A stretch of DNA of 64,000 nt from Novosphingopyxis baekryungensis DSM 16222 (GCF_000420305.1 NZ_ATUR01000006.1:1-64000); one strand, 5' to 3'. Shown: positions 6,782 to 16,585, counted from the stretch's first letter. A program made the numbers and translations. Notes: a model not told the origin generated them from the sequence alone.

Positions 6782-7738
6782 CTAACCCAAACTCTTTACG
6801 AACCGCTCCAGATCGGCCTTTTTGATCTCGCTGACGTCGCCCGCCTGCAGATCGCCAACGGTGAACGGGCCGTAGCGGGTGCGGATCAGGCGGGAGACTT
6901 GCAGGCCGAGATGCTCGAGCACCTTGCGCACTTCGCGGTTCTTGCCCTCGGTCAGCGTCATCTCGATCCACTGGTTGCGCCCGGTGCGGCGCTCCAGATT
7001 GGCGTCGATCTTGCCGTAGCGCATGCCGTCGATCTCAATGCCCTCGATCAGCTCCTCGAGCTGCTGCTGGCTGATATCGCCGAAGGCGCGCGCCCGATAG
7101 GTGCGCTCGATGCCGGTCTTGGGCAGCTCCATCAGTCGCTTCAGCTCGCCGTCATTGGTCAGCAGGAGCAGGCCTTCGGTGTTCATATCGAGCCGACCGA
7201 CCGGCATGACGCGCGGCAGAGCGGGCGGCAGCTTGTCATAAATCGTCGGACGGCCCGCCGGATCGCGCGCGGCGGTGAGCAGGCCGGTGGGCTTGTGATA
7301 GGCAAACAGGCGCGCGGCTTCCGGCTCGCCGATCGGGCGGCCATCCACGGTCACGCCGGTCAGATCGCGCAGCAGGGTGGCGGGCGTTTCCAGCACCTTG
7401 CCGTTCAGGGCCACGCGGCCCTCGCCGATCATCCGCTCCACTTCGCGGCGGGAGGCGACCCCGGCGCGCGCCAGCAGCTTGGCGATACGGGCTTCATCCT
7501 TGCCCTTGTCCATCGGGCCCTTGGCCTCGGCCACAGGAGACCAGGCGCCCAGCCGGCCTTCCATCTTGGACTTTTTCGGCTTGGGCGGCGCATTTGCGTC
7601 TGTTGCCGGTTTCTTGGCGCTGGCCTTGGTCCCGCGCTTGGGCGGCGGGCGTTTGGGCGCGCCCCCTTCCGTTTTGGCGGAACCACCGGCGGCGGGGGGC
7701 GGACCCTTGCCGCTATTTTGCTTGCGTCCATCGTTCAT
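6782..7738 (-). CDS. rluB: 23S rRNA pseudouridine synthase RluB type
   Basis: This RsuA/RluB/E/F-family pseudouridine synthase is expected to modify U2605 in helix 93 of 23S rRNA. An N-terminal low-complexity tail rich in Pro, Lys and Ala (residues 1-80) is followed by an S4 RNA-binding domain (RIAKLLARAGVASRREVERMI) and the catalytic domain with GRLDMNTEGLLLLTNDG, whose Asp is the nucleophile, and the KNREVRKVLEHLGL motif. At 318 residues it is longer than the E. coli enzyme because of the basic tail, which is common in alphaproteobacteria. Confidence 0.92.
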   Translation of the reverse strand: MNDGRKQNSGKGPPPAAGGSAKTEGGAPKRPPPKRGTKASAKKPATDANAPPKPKKSKMEGRLGAWSPVAEAKGPMDKGKDEARIAKLLARAGVASRREVERMIGEGRVALNGKVLETPATLLRDLTGVTVDGRPIGEPEAARLFAYHKPTGLLTAARDPAGRPTIYDKLPPALPRVMPVGRLDMNTEGLLLLTNDGELKRLMELPKTGIERTYRARAFGDISQQQLEELIEGIEIDGMRYGKIDANLERRTGRNQWIEMTLTEGKNREVRKVLEHLGLQVSRLIRTRYGPFTVGDLQAGDVSEIKKADLERFVKSLG

Positions 7739-7814
7739 GCTCGCGCAATGGACGAGGCGAGAGAGAGCGGCAAGGGGCGGCAGACCCCTCTGCGATCAAA
7801 AGGGGACGCGTTTG

Positions 7815-9167
7815 ATGACCGAGACCGTGGAATATCAGGGATGGCGGCGCAATCTGCCCGAGGGCGTGCGCCCCTATACGGAACGCGCGCCGCTGGCGGC
7901 GCTGGCGCTGGGTATATCGTCCGGTTTCCCCTTCGCGATGATCGCATCGACACTGTCTACCCGGCTGGCGCAATCGGGGATCGAGAAAAGCACGGTCACC
8001 GCCTTTGCGCTCACCTTCCTTGCCTATAATTTCAAATGGCTGTGGGCGCCGCTGATCGATTCGATCCGGCTGCCCATCATCGGCCGTTTCGGCCAGCGGG
8101 TCAGCTGGCTGTGGCTGACCGCCGCCTTCGTGATGGCGGCGATCATCTATCTCGGCGCGCTCGATCCCCAGGCGGATATCGCGCAGGTAGCCATTGCCGC
8201 CATTCTGGTGGGCGTGGCGGGCGCGACGTTCGATATCGTGATCGATGCCTATCGCATCGAGCTGCTGGAGCCGCGCCAGCTGGGCGTGGGATCGGGCATG
8301 AGCCAATATGGCTGGCGCATCGGCGCGGCGGCGGCAGGCGGTCTGGCGCTGATCGTGGCTGCGCGCGTGGGATGGAGCGCGGCCTATCTCGCCTGCAGCT
8401 TCTTCGCCCTGTTCGCATTCTTTACCGGCCTGATCATGGGCGAACCGGCCCGGCGGCAAGCGCCCAAACCGCTGAAAGGTCCGGTGGCCGCCGCCATCGC
8501 CTATGTCAGCCCGCTCGCCGAATTCTTCAAACGCAAGGGCGCGCTGCTCGTCCTGCTGTTCGTGCTGGTGCACAAGATCGGCGATACGCTGGCGAACCTG
8601 ACCTTTAGGCTGTTGTTCGAGGACCTGGGTTTCACGAATGACGAGATTGCGCTGTATGACGTGGGCCTCGGTTTCTGGGCGCTTCTGATCGGCGTGTTCG
8701 TGGGCGGCATCATGTACGCCAAGCTGGGCATGAAGAAATCCGTGCTCATCAGTCTGATCCTGATGGCGGTATCGAACTTCGGTTTCGCCGCGCTGGCGAT
8801 GCTGGGCCACAGCAATTGGGGCATGGCCGGTGCCATCGGGTTCGAAAATTTCGCCAGCGGCATCGGCGGGGTGGCGGTGGTCGCCTATCTCTCGGCGCTG
8901 TGCAATCTGCAGTTCACCGCCACGCAGTTCGCCCTGCTGTCGGCCGCCGCCAGCATCGTCGGGCGTTTCCTGACGGGCACGACGGCGGGCGGGCTGATCG
9001 AGGCGCTGGGCTATGTGAATTTCTATCTGCTCACCACCGCCGCCGCTTTTCCCGGCGTCATCCTGTTCTGGTGGATGATGCGCGCCGGACTGGTCGATCA
9101 GTCGATCGGCTCCGCCGGCACGCAGGATGCCGATGACATTGTGCAGGAACCCGAAGCGCAGAGCTGA
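7815..9167 (+). CDS. MFS transporter, AmpG (muropeptide permease) type
   Basis: This 450-residue inner-membrane protein has about twelve hydrophobic segments and belongs to the AmpG/PAT-like branch of the major facilitator superfamily. The N-terminal signature LALGISSGFPFAMI and the segment FLAYNFKWLWAPLIDS match AmpG proteins, which import GlcNAc-anhydroMurNAc peptides released from the cell wall. With amgK and murU in the same window it may feed a recycling pathway, but substrate specificity cannot be read from sequence. The start at 7815 lies just after an AGGGGA site and is divergent from rluB (76 bp between). Confidence 0.85.
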   Translation: MTETVEYQGWRRNLPEGVRPYTERAPLAALALGISSGFPFAMIASTLSTRLAQSGIEKSTVTAFALTFLAYNFKWLWAPLIDSIRLPIIGRFGQRVSWLWLTAAFVMAAIIYLGALDPQADIAQVAIAAILVGVAGATFDIVIDAYRIELLEPRQLGVGSGMSQYGWRIGAAAAGGLALIVAARVGWSAAYLACSFFALFAFFTGLIMGEPARRQAPKPLKGPVAAAIAYVSPLAEFFKRKGALLVLLFVLVHKIGDTLANLTFRLLFEDLGFTNDEIALYDVGLGFWALLIGVFVGGIMYAKLGMKKSVLISLILMAVSNFGFAALAMLGHSNWGMAGAIGFENFASGIGGVAVVAYLSALCNLQFTATQFALLSAAASIVGRFLTGTTAGGLIEALGYVNFYLLTTAAAFPGVILFWWMMRAGLVDQSIGSAGTQDADDIVQEPEAQS

Positions 9168-9169
9168 TC

Positions 9170-9185
9170 GCCCGGCCTCGCGGGC
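9170..9185. terminator. Small GC hairpin between convergent genes
   Basis: GCCCG (9170-9174) and CGGGC (9181-9185) form a short stem with a 6-nt loop between the ends of two convergent genes (stop codons at 9165-9167 and 9189-9191). It has no T run, so termination here is only plausible. Confidence 0.3.
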
Positions 9186-9188
9186 CAC

Positions 9189-9650
9189 TCAGGCCTTGGT
9201 TTCGGCAATCTTCTCGGCCAGGAAATGGGCAATCTGATGGGCGTGGCCGCTGCTGGCGCCGCCCATCAACCCGTCCAGGCATTCCCCGCCCGTATCCGGA
9301 TCGGCAAGAACACCGAGTATGGCGGATTCGTCGGCGGTCATGCGCGGCATGCAGCAATGACCGATCGCGATGTTACGCGCGCCATTTTGGGCCAGCTCCA
9401 GCACGAAGGCACGCAGCAGCACCAGCGGCGCACGGAATTGCGCGCCATAGCGGCCAAGCATGCGTTCCGCGGCCACGGCATCGCGCAGGCCGTGCTGGGC
9501 CATCCGGCGAAAGGCGAACAGCAGCAACTGGCTATCCGGATCGCGCGGCACCGGATGAGGCAGCATGGCGCAGTGGCGCGGGCTGGCCTGCTCAGGCGCG
9601 GCGGGGCGGCGATCATAGCGCTGGGATGGATGGCGGGATTGGTCGGTCAT
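9189..9650 (-). CDS. DUF6628-like hypothetical protein
   Basis: The 153-residue protein starts MTDQSRHPSQRY and has a central helical region (LLLFAFRRMAQHGLRDAVAAERMLGRYG) followed by a segment with adjacent cysteines (GHCCMPRMTADE) and a C-terminal GHAHQIAHFLAEKIAE. This matches my memory of the DUF6628 family found in sphingomonads; no function is known. The start at 9650 is chosen for the AAGGA site upstream over the ATG at 9686. The last gene of the folC operon lies 72 bp upstream on the same strand, so it may be read with that operon. Confidence 0.65.
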   Translation of the reverse strand: MTDQSRHPSQRYDRRPAAPEQASPRHCAMLPHPVPRDPDSQLLLFAFRRMAQHGLRDAVAAERMLGRYGAQFRAPLVLLRAFVLELAQNGARNIAIGHCCMPRMTADESAILGVLADPDTGGECLDGLMGGASSGHAHQIAHFLAEKIAETKA

Positions 9651-9722
9651 CGAACGTCCTTTTCGCTTGGGACGCCCATGAACCATATGACGCTATTGCA
9701 AGTCAATCGCAATATAGGTGGT

Positions 9723-11039
9723 CTAGTCCGGAATCATGTCGTTTCGTCGCAGGACATCGCCCGAAAGATATAGGGAGCCTGCGATGAGGATGGTGTCCCT
9801 CGTCTCCGGCCCAAGGGTCCGCAGCGCGGCCTCGACGTTGCTGGCGCTGGCTGTCGGAATGTCCGGCGCGGTATAGGCGCCTTGATCATGCGATTCATGG
9901 CCGGGCACGGGCACCACGGTGATGGAACGCAGCTGCCCCTTCAGATGCGCCAGCAGCGCATCCGAATTCTTGTTGGCCAACATACCGATGACGAGATGTA
10001 CCGGCCCCATCCGCTCGCGCACGAACGCGCCCAGCGCTTCGCCCGCATTGCTGTTATGGCCGCCATCCAGCCAGACGGTGGCCTGCGGCACCAGATCGGT
10101 GAGCGGACCATGGCCCAGTTTCTGGAGCCGGGCAGGCCAGTGCGCGGCGGCGAGTCCGCGCTCCATCGCCCCGGCGCTCACGGTCAGCTGGTCCTGATGG
10201 CGCAGCATGGCGATCGCCAGCGCGGCATTGTCGGCCTGATGCGCGCCGGGCAAGGCGGGCAGGGGAAGGTCGAGCGTTCCGGCCTGGTCGCGATAATGCA
10301 GCTGGTCTGCCTGCGCATCGGCGTGCCAGCCGCCGCCCCGCGCCACCAGCGGCGCGCCAGCGGTCTCGGCCACACCGGCGATGGCCGCTGCCATGGCGGC
10401 GCTGTAACATTGCGTCACCAGCGGCGCATGCTGCTTGGCGATGCCGGCTTTCTCCCAGGCAATGCGCGTCAGCGGATCGCGCGGACTGCCGGTCTCTTCG
10501 GCCAGCAGAAAGGCCTCATGATCGATGCCAAGCGCCGCGATGGCGGTGACGGCGGGGCGGGGCAGGACATTGGTGGCATCCAGCCGCCCGCCAAGCCCCA
10601 CTTCGACGATCGTTGCGTCAGCGGGCGTTCTGGCAAAAGCCAGAAAAGCGGCGGCGGTGGTGATTTCGAAAAAGCTCGCGCCAAGATCGCCTGAAAGGTC
10701 GAGCACTTCTTTCAACAGGGGCGCAAGCGCGGCATCGTCGATCAGCGATCCGGCCACGCGAATCCGCTCGTTGAACCGCACCAGATGCGGGCTGGTATAG
10801 GCGTGCACGCACCGGCCATCGGCTTCCAGCATCGCACGCACGAAAGCGGCGGTGGAGCCTTTGCCATTGGTGCCGGCAATGTGGAACACGGGCGGCAGGC
10901 GGCGTTCGGGATGGTCCAGCCGCGCCATCAGGCTGTGCATGGCATCCAGGCCCAACCGCCCCTGCGGCAGTGACAGCGCGGCCAGACGGTCTAGCTGCCG
11001 CTGCACTGCGGGATCGGATGAGGACGCGCCATCAGCCAT
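9723..11039 (-). CDS. folC: Bifunctional dihydrofolate / folylpolyglutamate synthase FolC
   Basis: FolC adds L-glutamate to dihydropteroate and extends the glutamate tail of folates, using ATP. The 438 residues belong to the Mur-ligase superfamily: the P-loop HIAGTNGKGSTAAFVRAML (about 53-71), the TSPHLVRFNERI segment that binds the pterin, a VEVGLGGRLDATN motif and a C-terminal ligase domain with DGGHN. It is the last recognised biosynthetic gene of a leftward operon and follows accD by 81 bp. Confidence 0.93.
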   Translation of the reverse strand: MADGASSSDPAVQRQLDRLAALSLPQGRLGLDAMHSLMARLDHPERRLPPVFHIAGTNGKGSTAAFVRAMLEADGRCVHAYTSPHLVRFNERIRVAGSLIDDAALAPLLKEVLDLSGDLGASFFEITTAAAFLAFARTPADATIVEVGLGGRLDATNVLPRPAVTAIAALGIDHEAFLLAEETGSPRDPLTRIAWEKAGIAKQHAPLVTQCYSAAMAAAIAGVAETAGAPLVARGGGWHADAQADQLHYRDQAGTLDLPLPALPGAHQADNAALAIAMLRHQDQLTVSAGAMERGLAAAHWPARLQKLGHGPLTDLVPQATVWLDGGHNSNAGEALGAFVRERMGPVHLVIGMLANKNSDALLAHLKGQLRSITVVPVPGHESHDQGAYTAPDIPTASASNVEAALRTLGPETRDTILIAGSLYLSGDVLRRNDMIPD

Positions 11040-11120
11040 GTCGCGGCGCTCCGGATTCCGGCGATCGGCGCATCAGATTCGCCGCTGCGCCGCGTCGATG
11101 CACGGGCGCAACGTCGGCGT

Positions 11121-11984
11121 TCAAGCCGCCCTGTTGGCCGTACGCCCGGCCATGAGATAGCCCATGACGGTCGACAGCTTGTCCCGCAGTGCGTGGCGAT
11201 GGACGATCATGTCGATCATGCCATGGTCCAGCAGATATTCGCTGGTCTGGAAATCGTCCGGCAATTTCTCACGGATCGTGTTTTCGATCACCCGGCGGCC
11301 GGTAAAGGCCAGCGTGGCACCCGGTTCGGCCAGATGCAGATCGCCGAGCAGCGCATAGCTTGCCATCACGCCGCCGGAGGTTGGGTCGGTCAGCACCACG
11401 ATATAGGGCAGTCCGGCATCTTTCAGCCGCTGCACGCCCACGGTCATCTTGGGCATCTGCATCAGCGAGAGGATACCCTCCTGCATGCGCGCGCCGCCGC
11501 TGGCGGTGAAGATGATATAGGGGCAGTTGTTCTCGATCGCCGCCTTGGTGCCCAGGATGAAGGCTTCGCCCACACCAAGGCCCATGGAGCCGCCCATGAA
11601 GGCAAAATCCTGCACGCCGATCACGGCTTTCTGCTCGGCGATTTCGCCCATGGCATTGATCAGTGCATCGCTTTCCCCGGTGGCCTGACGCGCCTGCTTC
11701 AACCGGTCGACATAGCGTTTGGTATCGCGAAATTTCAGCGGATCCTCGCGCACCAACGGCGTTGGCAGCGTTGTCCAGCTGCCCTTGTCGAACAGGGCTT
11801 CGAAACGCTGCGCGGGCCGAATGCGGCCATGATGGTCGCAGCTGGGGCAGACATGCTGATTGTCCTCATATTCCTTGAGAAACACCATCTCGCCGCAGCC
11901 CTTGCACTTGTGCCACAGCTGCTCGCTGGTCTCGCGCTTGGCGACGAAGGGGATCGCGTTGCGGACGCGGTTGAGCCAGGTCAT
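11121..11984 (-). CDS. accD: Acetyl-CoA carboxylase carboxyltransferase subunit beta
   Basis: AccD pairs with AccA to transfer the carboxyl group from biotin carrier protein to acetyl-CoA in the first step of fatty-acid synthesis. The N-terminal zinc ribbon is complete (CKGCG at 27-31, later CPSC at about 46-49). The crotonase-like core contains FMGGSMGLGVGEAF and FTASGGARMQEGILSLMQM. The 287-residue length is normal. The start codon overlaps the trpA stop by 4 bases, so translation is probably coupled to the tryptophan genes. Confidence 0.95.
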   Translation of the reverse strand: MTWLNRVRNAIPFVAKRETSEQLWHKCKGCGEMVFLKEYEDNQHVCPSCDHHGRIRPAQRFEALFDKGSWTTLPTPLVREDPLKFRDTKRYVDRLKQARQATGESDALINAMGEIAEQKAVIGVQDFAFMGGSMGLGVGEAFILGTKAAIENNCPYIIFTASGGARMQEGILSLMQMPKMTVGVQRLKDAGLPYIVVLTDPTSGGVMASYALLGDLHLAEPGATLAFTGRRVIENTIREKLPDDFQTSEYLLDHGMIDMIVHRHALRDKLSTVMGYLMAGRTANRAA

Positions 11985-12772
11985 GCGGATGCCTTTCTAG
12001 CGTTTTGAACAGCCTGCGATAGCGAAGCCACATAGTCTTGCACCTTGGCCGGGGCATCGCTGCCATGTTCGGCAATCAGCTCCACGATGGCGGAGCCAAC
12101 CACCACACCATCGGCCACGCGCGCCACATCGGCCGCCTGATCCGGCGTGCGAATGCCGAAGCCCACGGCCACGGGCAGGTCCGTTGCCGCTTTCAGCCGC
12201 GCCACCGCCTCGTCGATGCTGCCGCCGGTCGCCTGCTGCTTGCCGGTGACGCCGGCGACGGAGACATAATAGAGAAACCCGCTCGCCCCATCGAGCACCA
12301 TCGGCAGCCTTGCGGCATCGGTGGTCGGGGTGGCCAGGCGGATGGGGGAGATGCCCTGTTCCCGCAGGGCAGGGCCCAGATCGATATCCTCTTCAGGGGC
12401 CAGATCGACGCAGATGACCCCGTCCACACCGGCGTTCGAGGCGGCATCGGCAAACCATTCCGGCCCGCGCCGCACCATCGGATTGGCATAGCCCATAAGG
12501 ATCAGCGGCACATCGGGATGGCGCTGCCGGAACCCAGTCGCAATCGCCAGGATATCCGCGGTGGTCGTGCCCTTTGCGAGGCTGCGCAGGTTCGCCGCCT
12601 GGATCGCCGGGCCGTCGGCCATCGGATCGGTGAACGGCATGCCCAGCTCGATCACATCCGCCCCGCCCGCGACCAGCGCGTCGAGATTGGCGGCCGTGTC
12701 GCCATCGCCAGCGGTGATGAAACAGACGAGCGCGGGATGCTGTTTGGCGAAAGCCGCCGAGAGGCGGGTCAT
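11981..12772 (-). CDS. trpA: Tryptophan synthase alpha chain
   Basis: TrpA cleaves indole-glycerol phosphate to indole and glyceraldehyde 3-phosphate and passes indole through a tunnel to TrpB. The TIM barrel of 263 residues shows the LPDV-type segment [22 protein letters not shown] with the catalytic Glu and Asp region, and the phosphate-binding [14 protein letters not shown]. The start at 12772 overlaps the trpB stop (ATGA), which decides it against an upstream start in the same frame at 12829. Confidence 0.95.
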   Translation of the reverse strand: MTRLSAAFAKQHPALVCFITAGDGDTAANLDALVAGGADVIELGMPFTDPMADGPAIQAANLRSLAKGTTTADILAIATGFRQRHPDVPLILMGYANPMVRRGPEWFADAASNAGVDGVICVDLAPEEDIDLGPALREQGISPIRLATPTTDAARLPMVLDGASGFLYYVSVAGVTGKQQATGGSIDEAVARLKAATDLPVAVGFGIRTPDQAADVARVADGVVVGSAIVELIAEHGSDAPAKVQDYVASLSQAVQNARKASA

Positions 12773-14010
12773 ATCGCCACGCCCAGCGCGTCGGCCACGG
12801 TGAAGATGTCCTTGTCGCCGCGGCCGCATAGATTGGCGAGGACGATCTTGTCCTCGTCCATCTCGCGGGCGGCCTCGATCACCTTGGCGATGGCGTGGGC
12901 CGGTTCCAGCGCGGGGATGATGCCTTCGGTCTTGCAGAGCAGCTGAAAAGCGGTCAGCGCCTCCTCATCGGTGCAGCTGACATAATCGACGCGGCCGGAA
13001 TCCTTCAGCCAGCTATGCTCGGGGCCGATGCCGGGATAGTCCAGTCCTGCGCTGATCGAATGGGCCTCGGCAATCTGGCCGTCCTCATCCTGCAGCAGAT
13101 AGGTCTTGTTGCCGTGCAGGATGCCGGGCGCTCCGCCGGCCAGGCTGGCGGCATGCTTCTTCTCCAGGCCTTGGCCCGCAGCCTCGACGCCGAGCATCTT
13201 GACGTCGGGATCGTCGAGGAAGGGGTGGAACAGGCCGATGGCGTTGCTGCCGCCGCCGATCGCAGCGACCAGCAGATCGGGCAGGCGGCCGGTACGGGCC
13301 TGCATCTGCGCCTTTGCCTCGGTGCCGATCACGCTCTGGAAATCGCGCACCAGCTCAGGATAGGGGTGCGGACCGGCGGCAGTGCCGATAATGTAGAATG
13401 TGTCGTGCACATTGGCGACCCAGTCGCGCAGCGCCTCGTTCATCGCATCCTTCAGGGTGCGCGCGCCGCTCTCGACGCCGATCACTTCAGCGCCCAGCAA
13501 TTTCATGCGGAACACATTGGGCGCCTGCCGCTCCATGTCGCGCGCGCCCATATAGATGACGCAGGGCAGGCCGAAGCGCGCGGCGACGGTGGCGGTGGCC
13601 ACGCCATGCTGGCCAGCACCGGTCTCGGCGATGATGCGGGTCTTGCCCATGCGCATGGCGAGCAGGATCTGGCCCACGCAATTGTTGATCTTGTGCGCGC
13701 CGGTGTGATTCAGCTCGTCGCGCTTGAACCAGATCTGCGCGCCTTTGCCCGCCGGGGCGCTTTCGCGCACATGGTCGGTCAGGCGCTCGGCATAATAAAG
13801 CGGGCTTGGGCGCCCGACATAATGTTCCAGCAGATCGTCGAACTGCGCGCGGAACGCCGGGTCCTCCTTGGCTGCGCGATATTCGCGCTCCAGATCGAGC
13901 ACGAGCGGCATGAGCGTCTCGGCGACATAACGTCCGCCATAGGCGCCGAAATGCCCACGGTCGTCGGGGCCGGTGCGATAGCTGTTAGGCTTGGGAATGG
14001 TCTCTGTCAT
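12769..14010 (-). CDS. trpB: Tryptophan synthase beta chain
   Basis: This PLP enzyme condenses indole with L-serine to give tryptophan. The PLP-binding lysine lies in [16 protein letters not shown], the catalytic Glu region in [16 protein letters not shown], and the phosphate loop in [13 protein letters not shown]. The 413-residue length is normal. It overlaps trpF by 26 bases and trpA by 4, so trpF, trpB and trpA form a single coupled unit. Confidence 0.97.
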   Translation of the reverse strand: MTETIPKPNSYRTGPDDRGHFGAYGGRYVAETLMPLVLDLEREYRAAKEDPAFRAQFDDLLEHYVGRPSPLYYAERLTDHVRESAPAGKGAQIWFKRDELNHTGAHKINNCVGQILLAMRMGKTRIIAETGAGQHGVATATVAARFGLPCVIYMGARDMERQAPNVFRMKLLGAEVIGVESGARTLKDAMNEALRDWVANVHDTFYIIGTAAGPHPYPELVRDFQSVIGTEAKAQMQARTGRLPDLLVAAIGGGSNAIGLFHPFLDDPDVKMLGVEAAGQGLEKKHAASLAGGAPGILHGNKTYLLQDEDGQIAEAHSISAGLDYPGIGPEHSWLKDSGRVDYVSCTDEEALTAFQLLCKTEGIIPALEPAHAIAKVIEAAREMDEDKIVLANLCGRGDKDIFTVADALGVAI

Positions 14011-14635
14011 AATCCTGCACCGCTTCGCAGAAGGCGCGGATCAAGTCCACATCCTTGACCCCCGGCGCGCTTTCCACACCTGAAGAAACATCGACGAGGG
14101 GCGCGGCCGTGGCGGCCAGCGCCTGCCCAACATTGGCCGGATCGAGACCGCCCGCCAGCCCCCAGGGAAGGTGATGGTCATGGTCTACAACGATCGACCA
14201 GTCGAACCCGGTACCATTGCCGCCGGGCAGCTGCCTGGCAGGGGCATCGAACAGCATGCGATCGGCCACCTGATCGAATTTATAGGCGTTGCGGATCTGA
14301 TCGACATCGCGCACGCCGAACGCCTTCCAGATTTCGAACGGCGTTTTCTGTTTCAGCGCGCCGAGCCATTCCGGCGTCTCGCTGCCGTGAAACTGGATCA
14401 CGTCGGGCCGCACGTCCTGCATCGCCTTGGCGGTGGCCACCGGATCGGCGTTCACCAGCAAAAGCACCACCTTGACGTGCGCCGGCGCGCGGCGACGCAG
14501 CTTCGTGGCGTCTTCCAGCGACACATGGCGCGGGCTTTTGTCGAAATGGACCAGTCCGACATGGGTCGCCCCGGCATCGATGGCAGCGTCAAAGCTTTCA
14601 GGCGTGGAGAGCCCGCAGATCTTGATATCGGTCAT
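13985..14635 (-). CDS. trpF: Phosphoribosylanthranilate isomerase
   Basis: TrpF performs the Amadori rearrangement of phosphoribosylanthranilate, the third step of tryptophan synthesis. The 216-residue barrel begins with the typical [26 protein letters not shown], in which the Cys is the general base, and ends with the phosphate-binding [10 protein letters not shown] and [15 protein letters not shown]. It lies 30 bp downstream of pyrF on the same strand. Confidence 0.95.
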   Translation of the reverse strand: MTDIKICGLSTPESFDAAIDAGATHVGLVHFDKSPRHVSLEDATKLRRRAPAHVKVVLLLVNADPVATAKAMQDVRPDVIQFHGSETPEWLGALKQKTPFEIWKAFGVRDVDQIRNAYKFDQVADRMLFDAPARQLPGGNGTGFDWSIVVDHDHHLPWGLAGGLDPANVGQALAATAAPLVDVSSGVESAPGVKDVDLIRAFCEAVQDYDRDHSQA

Positions 14636-14665
14636 GGGGCAGCACCTAGGTGTCCGGCGGGCGTC

Positions 14666-15340
14666 TCACAAGGTGGCCGCGATGGCCCGCGCCGCCGCGA
14701 CGGGATCATCGGCCTTGGTGATCGGGCGGCCGACGACCAGCACGCTGGCCCCTGCGTCGCGGGCCGCGCGCGGCGTCATGGTGCGCTTCTGATCGCCGCT
14801 CTCGCCATGGTCCGGCCGCAGACCGGGCACCACGAAATAGCCGTCTTTCCACGCCTTGTGCGCCGCTTTCACTTCATGGCCGGAGCATACGATGCCATCG
14901 AGACCGGCCTGGCGCGCCAGATCGGCCAGCCGCATGACCTGGTCATGGGCCGATCCGCCAATGCCGGTCGCGGTCATGTCCTCGCCGTCCAGGCTGGTCA
15001 GCAGGGTCACGGCCACCACCTTGGTGTGTTCGCCCGCCGCCGCCTTGGCGTCCTCCATCATCGCGCGCCCGCCGCTGGCATGCACGGTGACGATCGCCGG
15101 TTCGAGCACATGCACCGCCTGCATGGCCTTGGCGACGGTGTTGGGAATGTCATGCAGCTTGAGGTCGAGAAAGATCGGCAGGCCGACATGCGCCATTTCA
15201 TGCACGCCATGATGGCCGTTGGCGCAGAAGAATTCGAGGCCGAGCTTGAGGCCGCCTATCTGGCCTTTCAGCTTCTGCGCGATGGCCAGCGCATCATCCA
15301 GATGCGGCGTATCCAGCGCGACGAACAGGGGATTGGTCAT
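14666..15340 (-). CDS. pyrF: Orotidine 5'-phosphate decarboxylase
   Basis: PyrF decarboxylates OMP to UMP. The 224 residues show the invariant FLDLKLHDIPNTV with the Asp-Lys-x-x-Asp catalytic array (DLKLHD) and a C-terminal phosphate loop ending VVGRPITKADDPVAAA. Its start overlaps the stop of the LapA-like gene (ATGA at 15337-15340), so it belongs to the same transcript. Confidence 0.95.
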   Translation of the reverse strand: MTNPLFVALDTPHLDDALAIAQKLKGQIGGLKLGLEFFCANGHHGVHEMAHVGLPIFLDLKLHDIPNTVAKAMQAVHVLEPAIVTVHASGGRAMMEDAKAAAGEHTKVVAVTLLTSLDGEDMTATGIGGSAHDQVMRLADLARQAGLDGIVCSGHEVKAAHKAWKDGYFVVPGLRPDHGESGDQKRTMTPRAARDAGASVLVVGRPITKADDPVAAARAIAATL

Positions 15341-15765
15341 CGCGACGATCTGCCGGGGTTGCTGCTGGAAAGCCCGTCGTCTGGCCGCGTGCCGGTGACG
15401 GGGTCGGCGGGCGCTCTGTCTTCATAGGCACGCGCATCATGAGCGCGCTGATCGGCACGGTCCCGCGCGCCGCCGCCCATCGCAGACGCATCGGCGGCCT
15501 TCGGCGCGGTTGCGCTGGCAGTCGCAGACCGCTGGCTAGCCTCGAGCGATGCCACGCGGCGGCGCAGCCGCCACAGCATGGTGCGATAGACCAGATAGAG
15601 CGGCAGGAAACCGATCAGAAAGGCGCTGATCACCAGCACGGGCAATTTGGTATCCATGCGCAGGCCGCCCCACAGGCCGACCGAGACCGGCTCCCAGTTA
15701 TTGGCCGCGAACACCACGAGCACCACTGCCAGAGCCACCCAGAACAGAGTCTTCAGAAATTGCAT
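15337..15765 (-). CDS. LapA-domain (DUF1049) membrane protein
   Basis: The 142-residue protein has two transmembrane helices (about 3-22, FLKTLFWVALAVVLVVFAAN, and about 38-60, LPVLVISAFLIGFLPLYLVY) joined by a short periplasmic loop, then a cytoplasmic tail with a short coiled coil (RRRVASLEAS) and a disordered charged end. This is the lipopolysaccharide-assembly protein A domain layout; in E. coli LapA helps LapB control LpxC turnover. The start at 15765 is preferred over 15801 because GGAG precedes it and the first helix starts there. It is the first gene of the pyrF-trp-accD-folC transcript. Confidence 0.8.
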   Translation of the reverse strand: MQFLKTLFWVALAVVLVVFAANNWEPVSVGLWGGLRMDTKLPVLVISAFLIGFLPLYLVYRTMLWRLRRRVASLEASQRSATASATAPKAADASAMGGGARDRADQRAHDARAYEDRAPADPVTGTRPDDGLSSSNPGRSSR

Positions 15766-15910
15766 GTCATCTCCATCCCGCTGTTGGTCTGCCATGGTCA
15801 TAGGATTGCCCGCATCAAAGCGCTAGGGGCCTGTCGTCCCCGGAACAAACCACTGGCTGCGCCATTGTTAGGGTGACAGTTCAGTCTCGACCAAAATTGG
15901 AGATACACCC

Positions 15911-16534
15911 ATGGCGTTCACCCTTCCCGATCTTCCCTATTCCAAAACCGCTTTCGGCGATGTGATCAGCGAAGACACGTTCAATTATCATTATGGCAAG
16001 CACCACCAGGCCTATGTCGACAAGACCAATGCTGCGGTGGAAAAGAGCGACATGTCGTCGCCAAAGCTGAGCGAAGTGGTGTTGAACGCCAAGACGCAGG
16101 GCGACAACGGCCTGTTCAACAACAGCGCGCAGGTCTGGAACCACAGCTTCTACTGGGAATGCCTGGCTCCTGAAGGCGGCGCACCATCGGGCGAATTGAA
16201 GGACGCGCTGGAGCGCGATTTCGGCTCGGTCGATGCTTTCAAGAAGAAGTTCAAGGAAGAGGCGACCGGTCACTTCGCCAGCGGTTGGGCATGGCTGGTG
16301 CTGGACGGCGACAAGCTGGACATCACGAGCTTCCACGATGCCGACACACCGATTGCGCATCAGGGCAAGAAGCCGGTCTTCACGCTCGATGTGTGGGAGC
16401 ATGCCTATTATCTCGATTATCAGAATGCCCGTCCCGACTATATCGATGCCCTGCTCGACAAGGCGGTGAACTGGGAATTCGTGGCAAAGAATCTCGACGG
16501 CAAGGGCGTCGAGCGGGCCGATCAGCAGGCCTGA
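15911..16534 (+). CDS. sodB: Superoxide dismutase, Fe type
   Basis: This cytoplasmic dismutase converts superoxide to oxygen and hydrogen peroxide. The 207 residues contain all four metal ligands in their expected motifs (YHYGKHHQAY, NHSFYW, and the Asp and His of DVWEHAYYLDY) and the AQVWNHSFYW signature of the iron enzymes. No signal peptide is seen. It is a single-gene unit with a ribosome site GGAG before the ATG and a strong terminator after the stop. Confidence 0.95.
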   Translation: MAFTLPDLPYSKTAFGDVISEDTFNYHYGKHHQAYVDKTNAAVEKSDMSSPKLSEVVLNAKTQGDNGLFNNSAQVWNHSFYWECLAPEGGAPSGELKDALERDFGSVDAFKKKFKEEATGHFASGWAWLVLDGDKLDITSFHDADTPIAHQGKKPVFTLDVWEHAYYLDYQNARPDYIDALLDKAVNWEFVAKNLDGKGVERADQQA

Positions 16535-16554
16535 TCGATCTACAGAATTTGAAG

Positions 16555-16585
16555 AAAGGCCGTCCATTGGGCGGCCTTTTTTTTT
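16555..16585 (+). terminator. Rho-independent terminator of sodB
   Basis: An 11-bp stem (AAAGGCCGTCC / GGGCGGCCTTT, one G-T pair) with a 3-nt loop is followed by an unbroken run of T. It begins about 20 bp after the sodB stop. Confidence 0.9.

Noticed and set aside
15842-15869. GGAAC followed by GTT before sodB, as a possible EcfG promoter
   Set aside because: The spacing between the boxes is 20 bases, not 16-17, so it does not fit the consensus.
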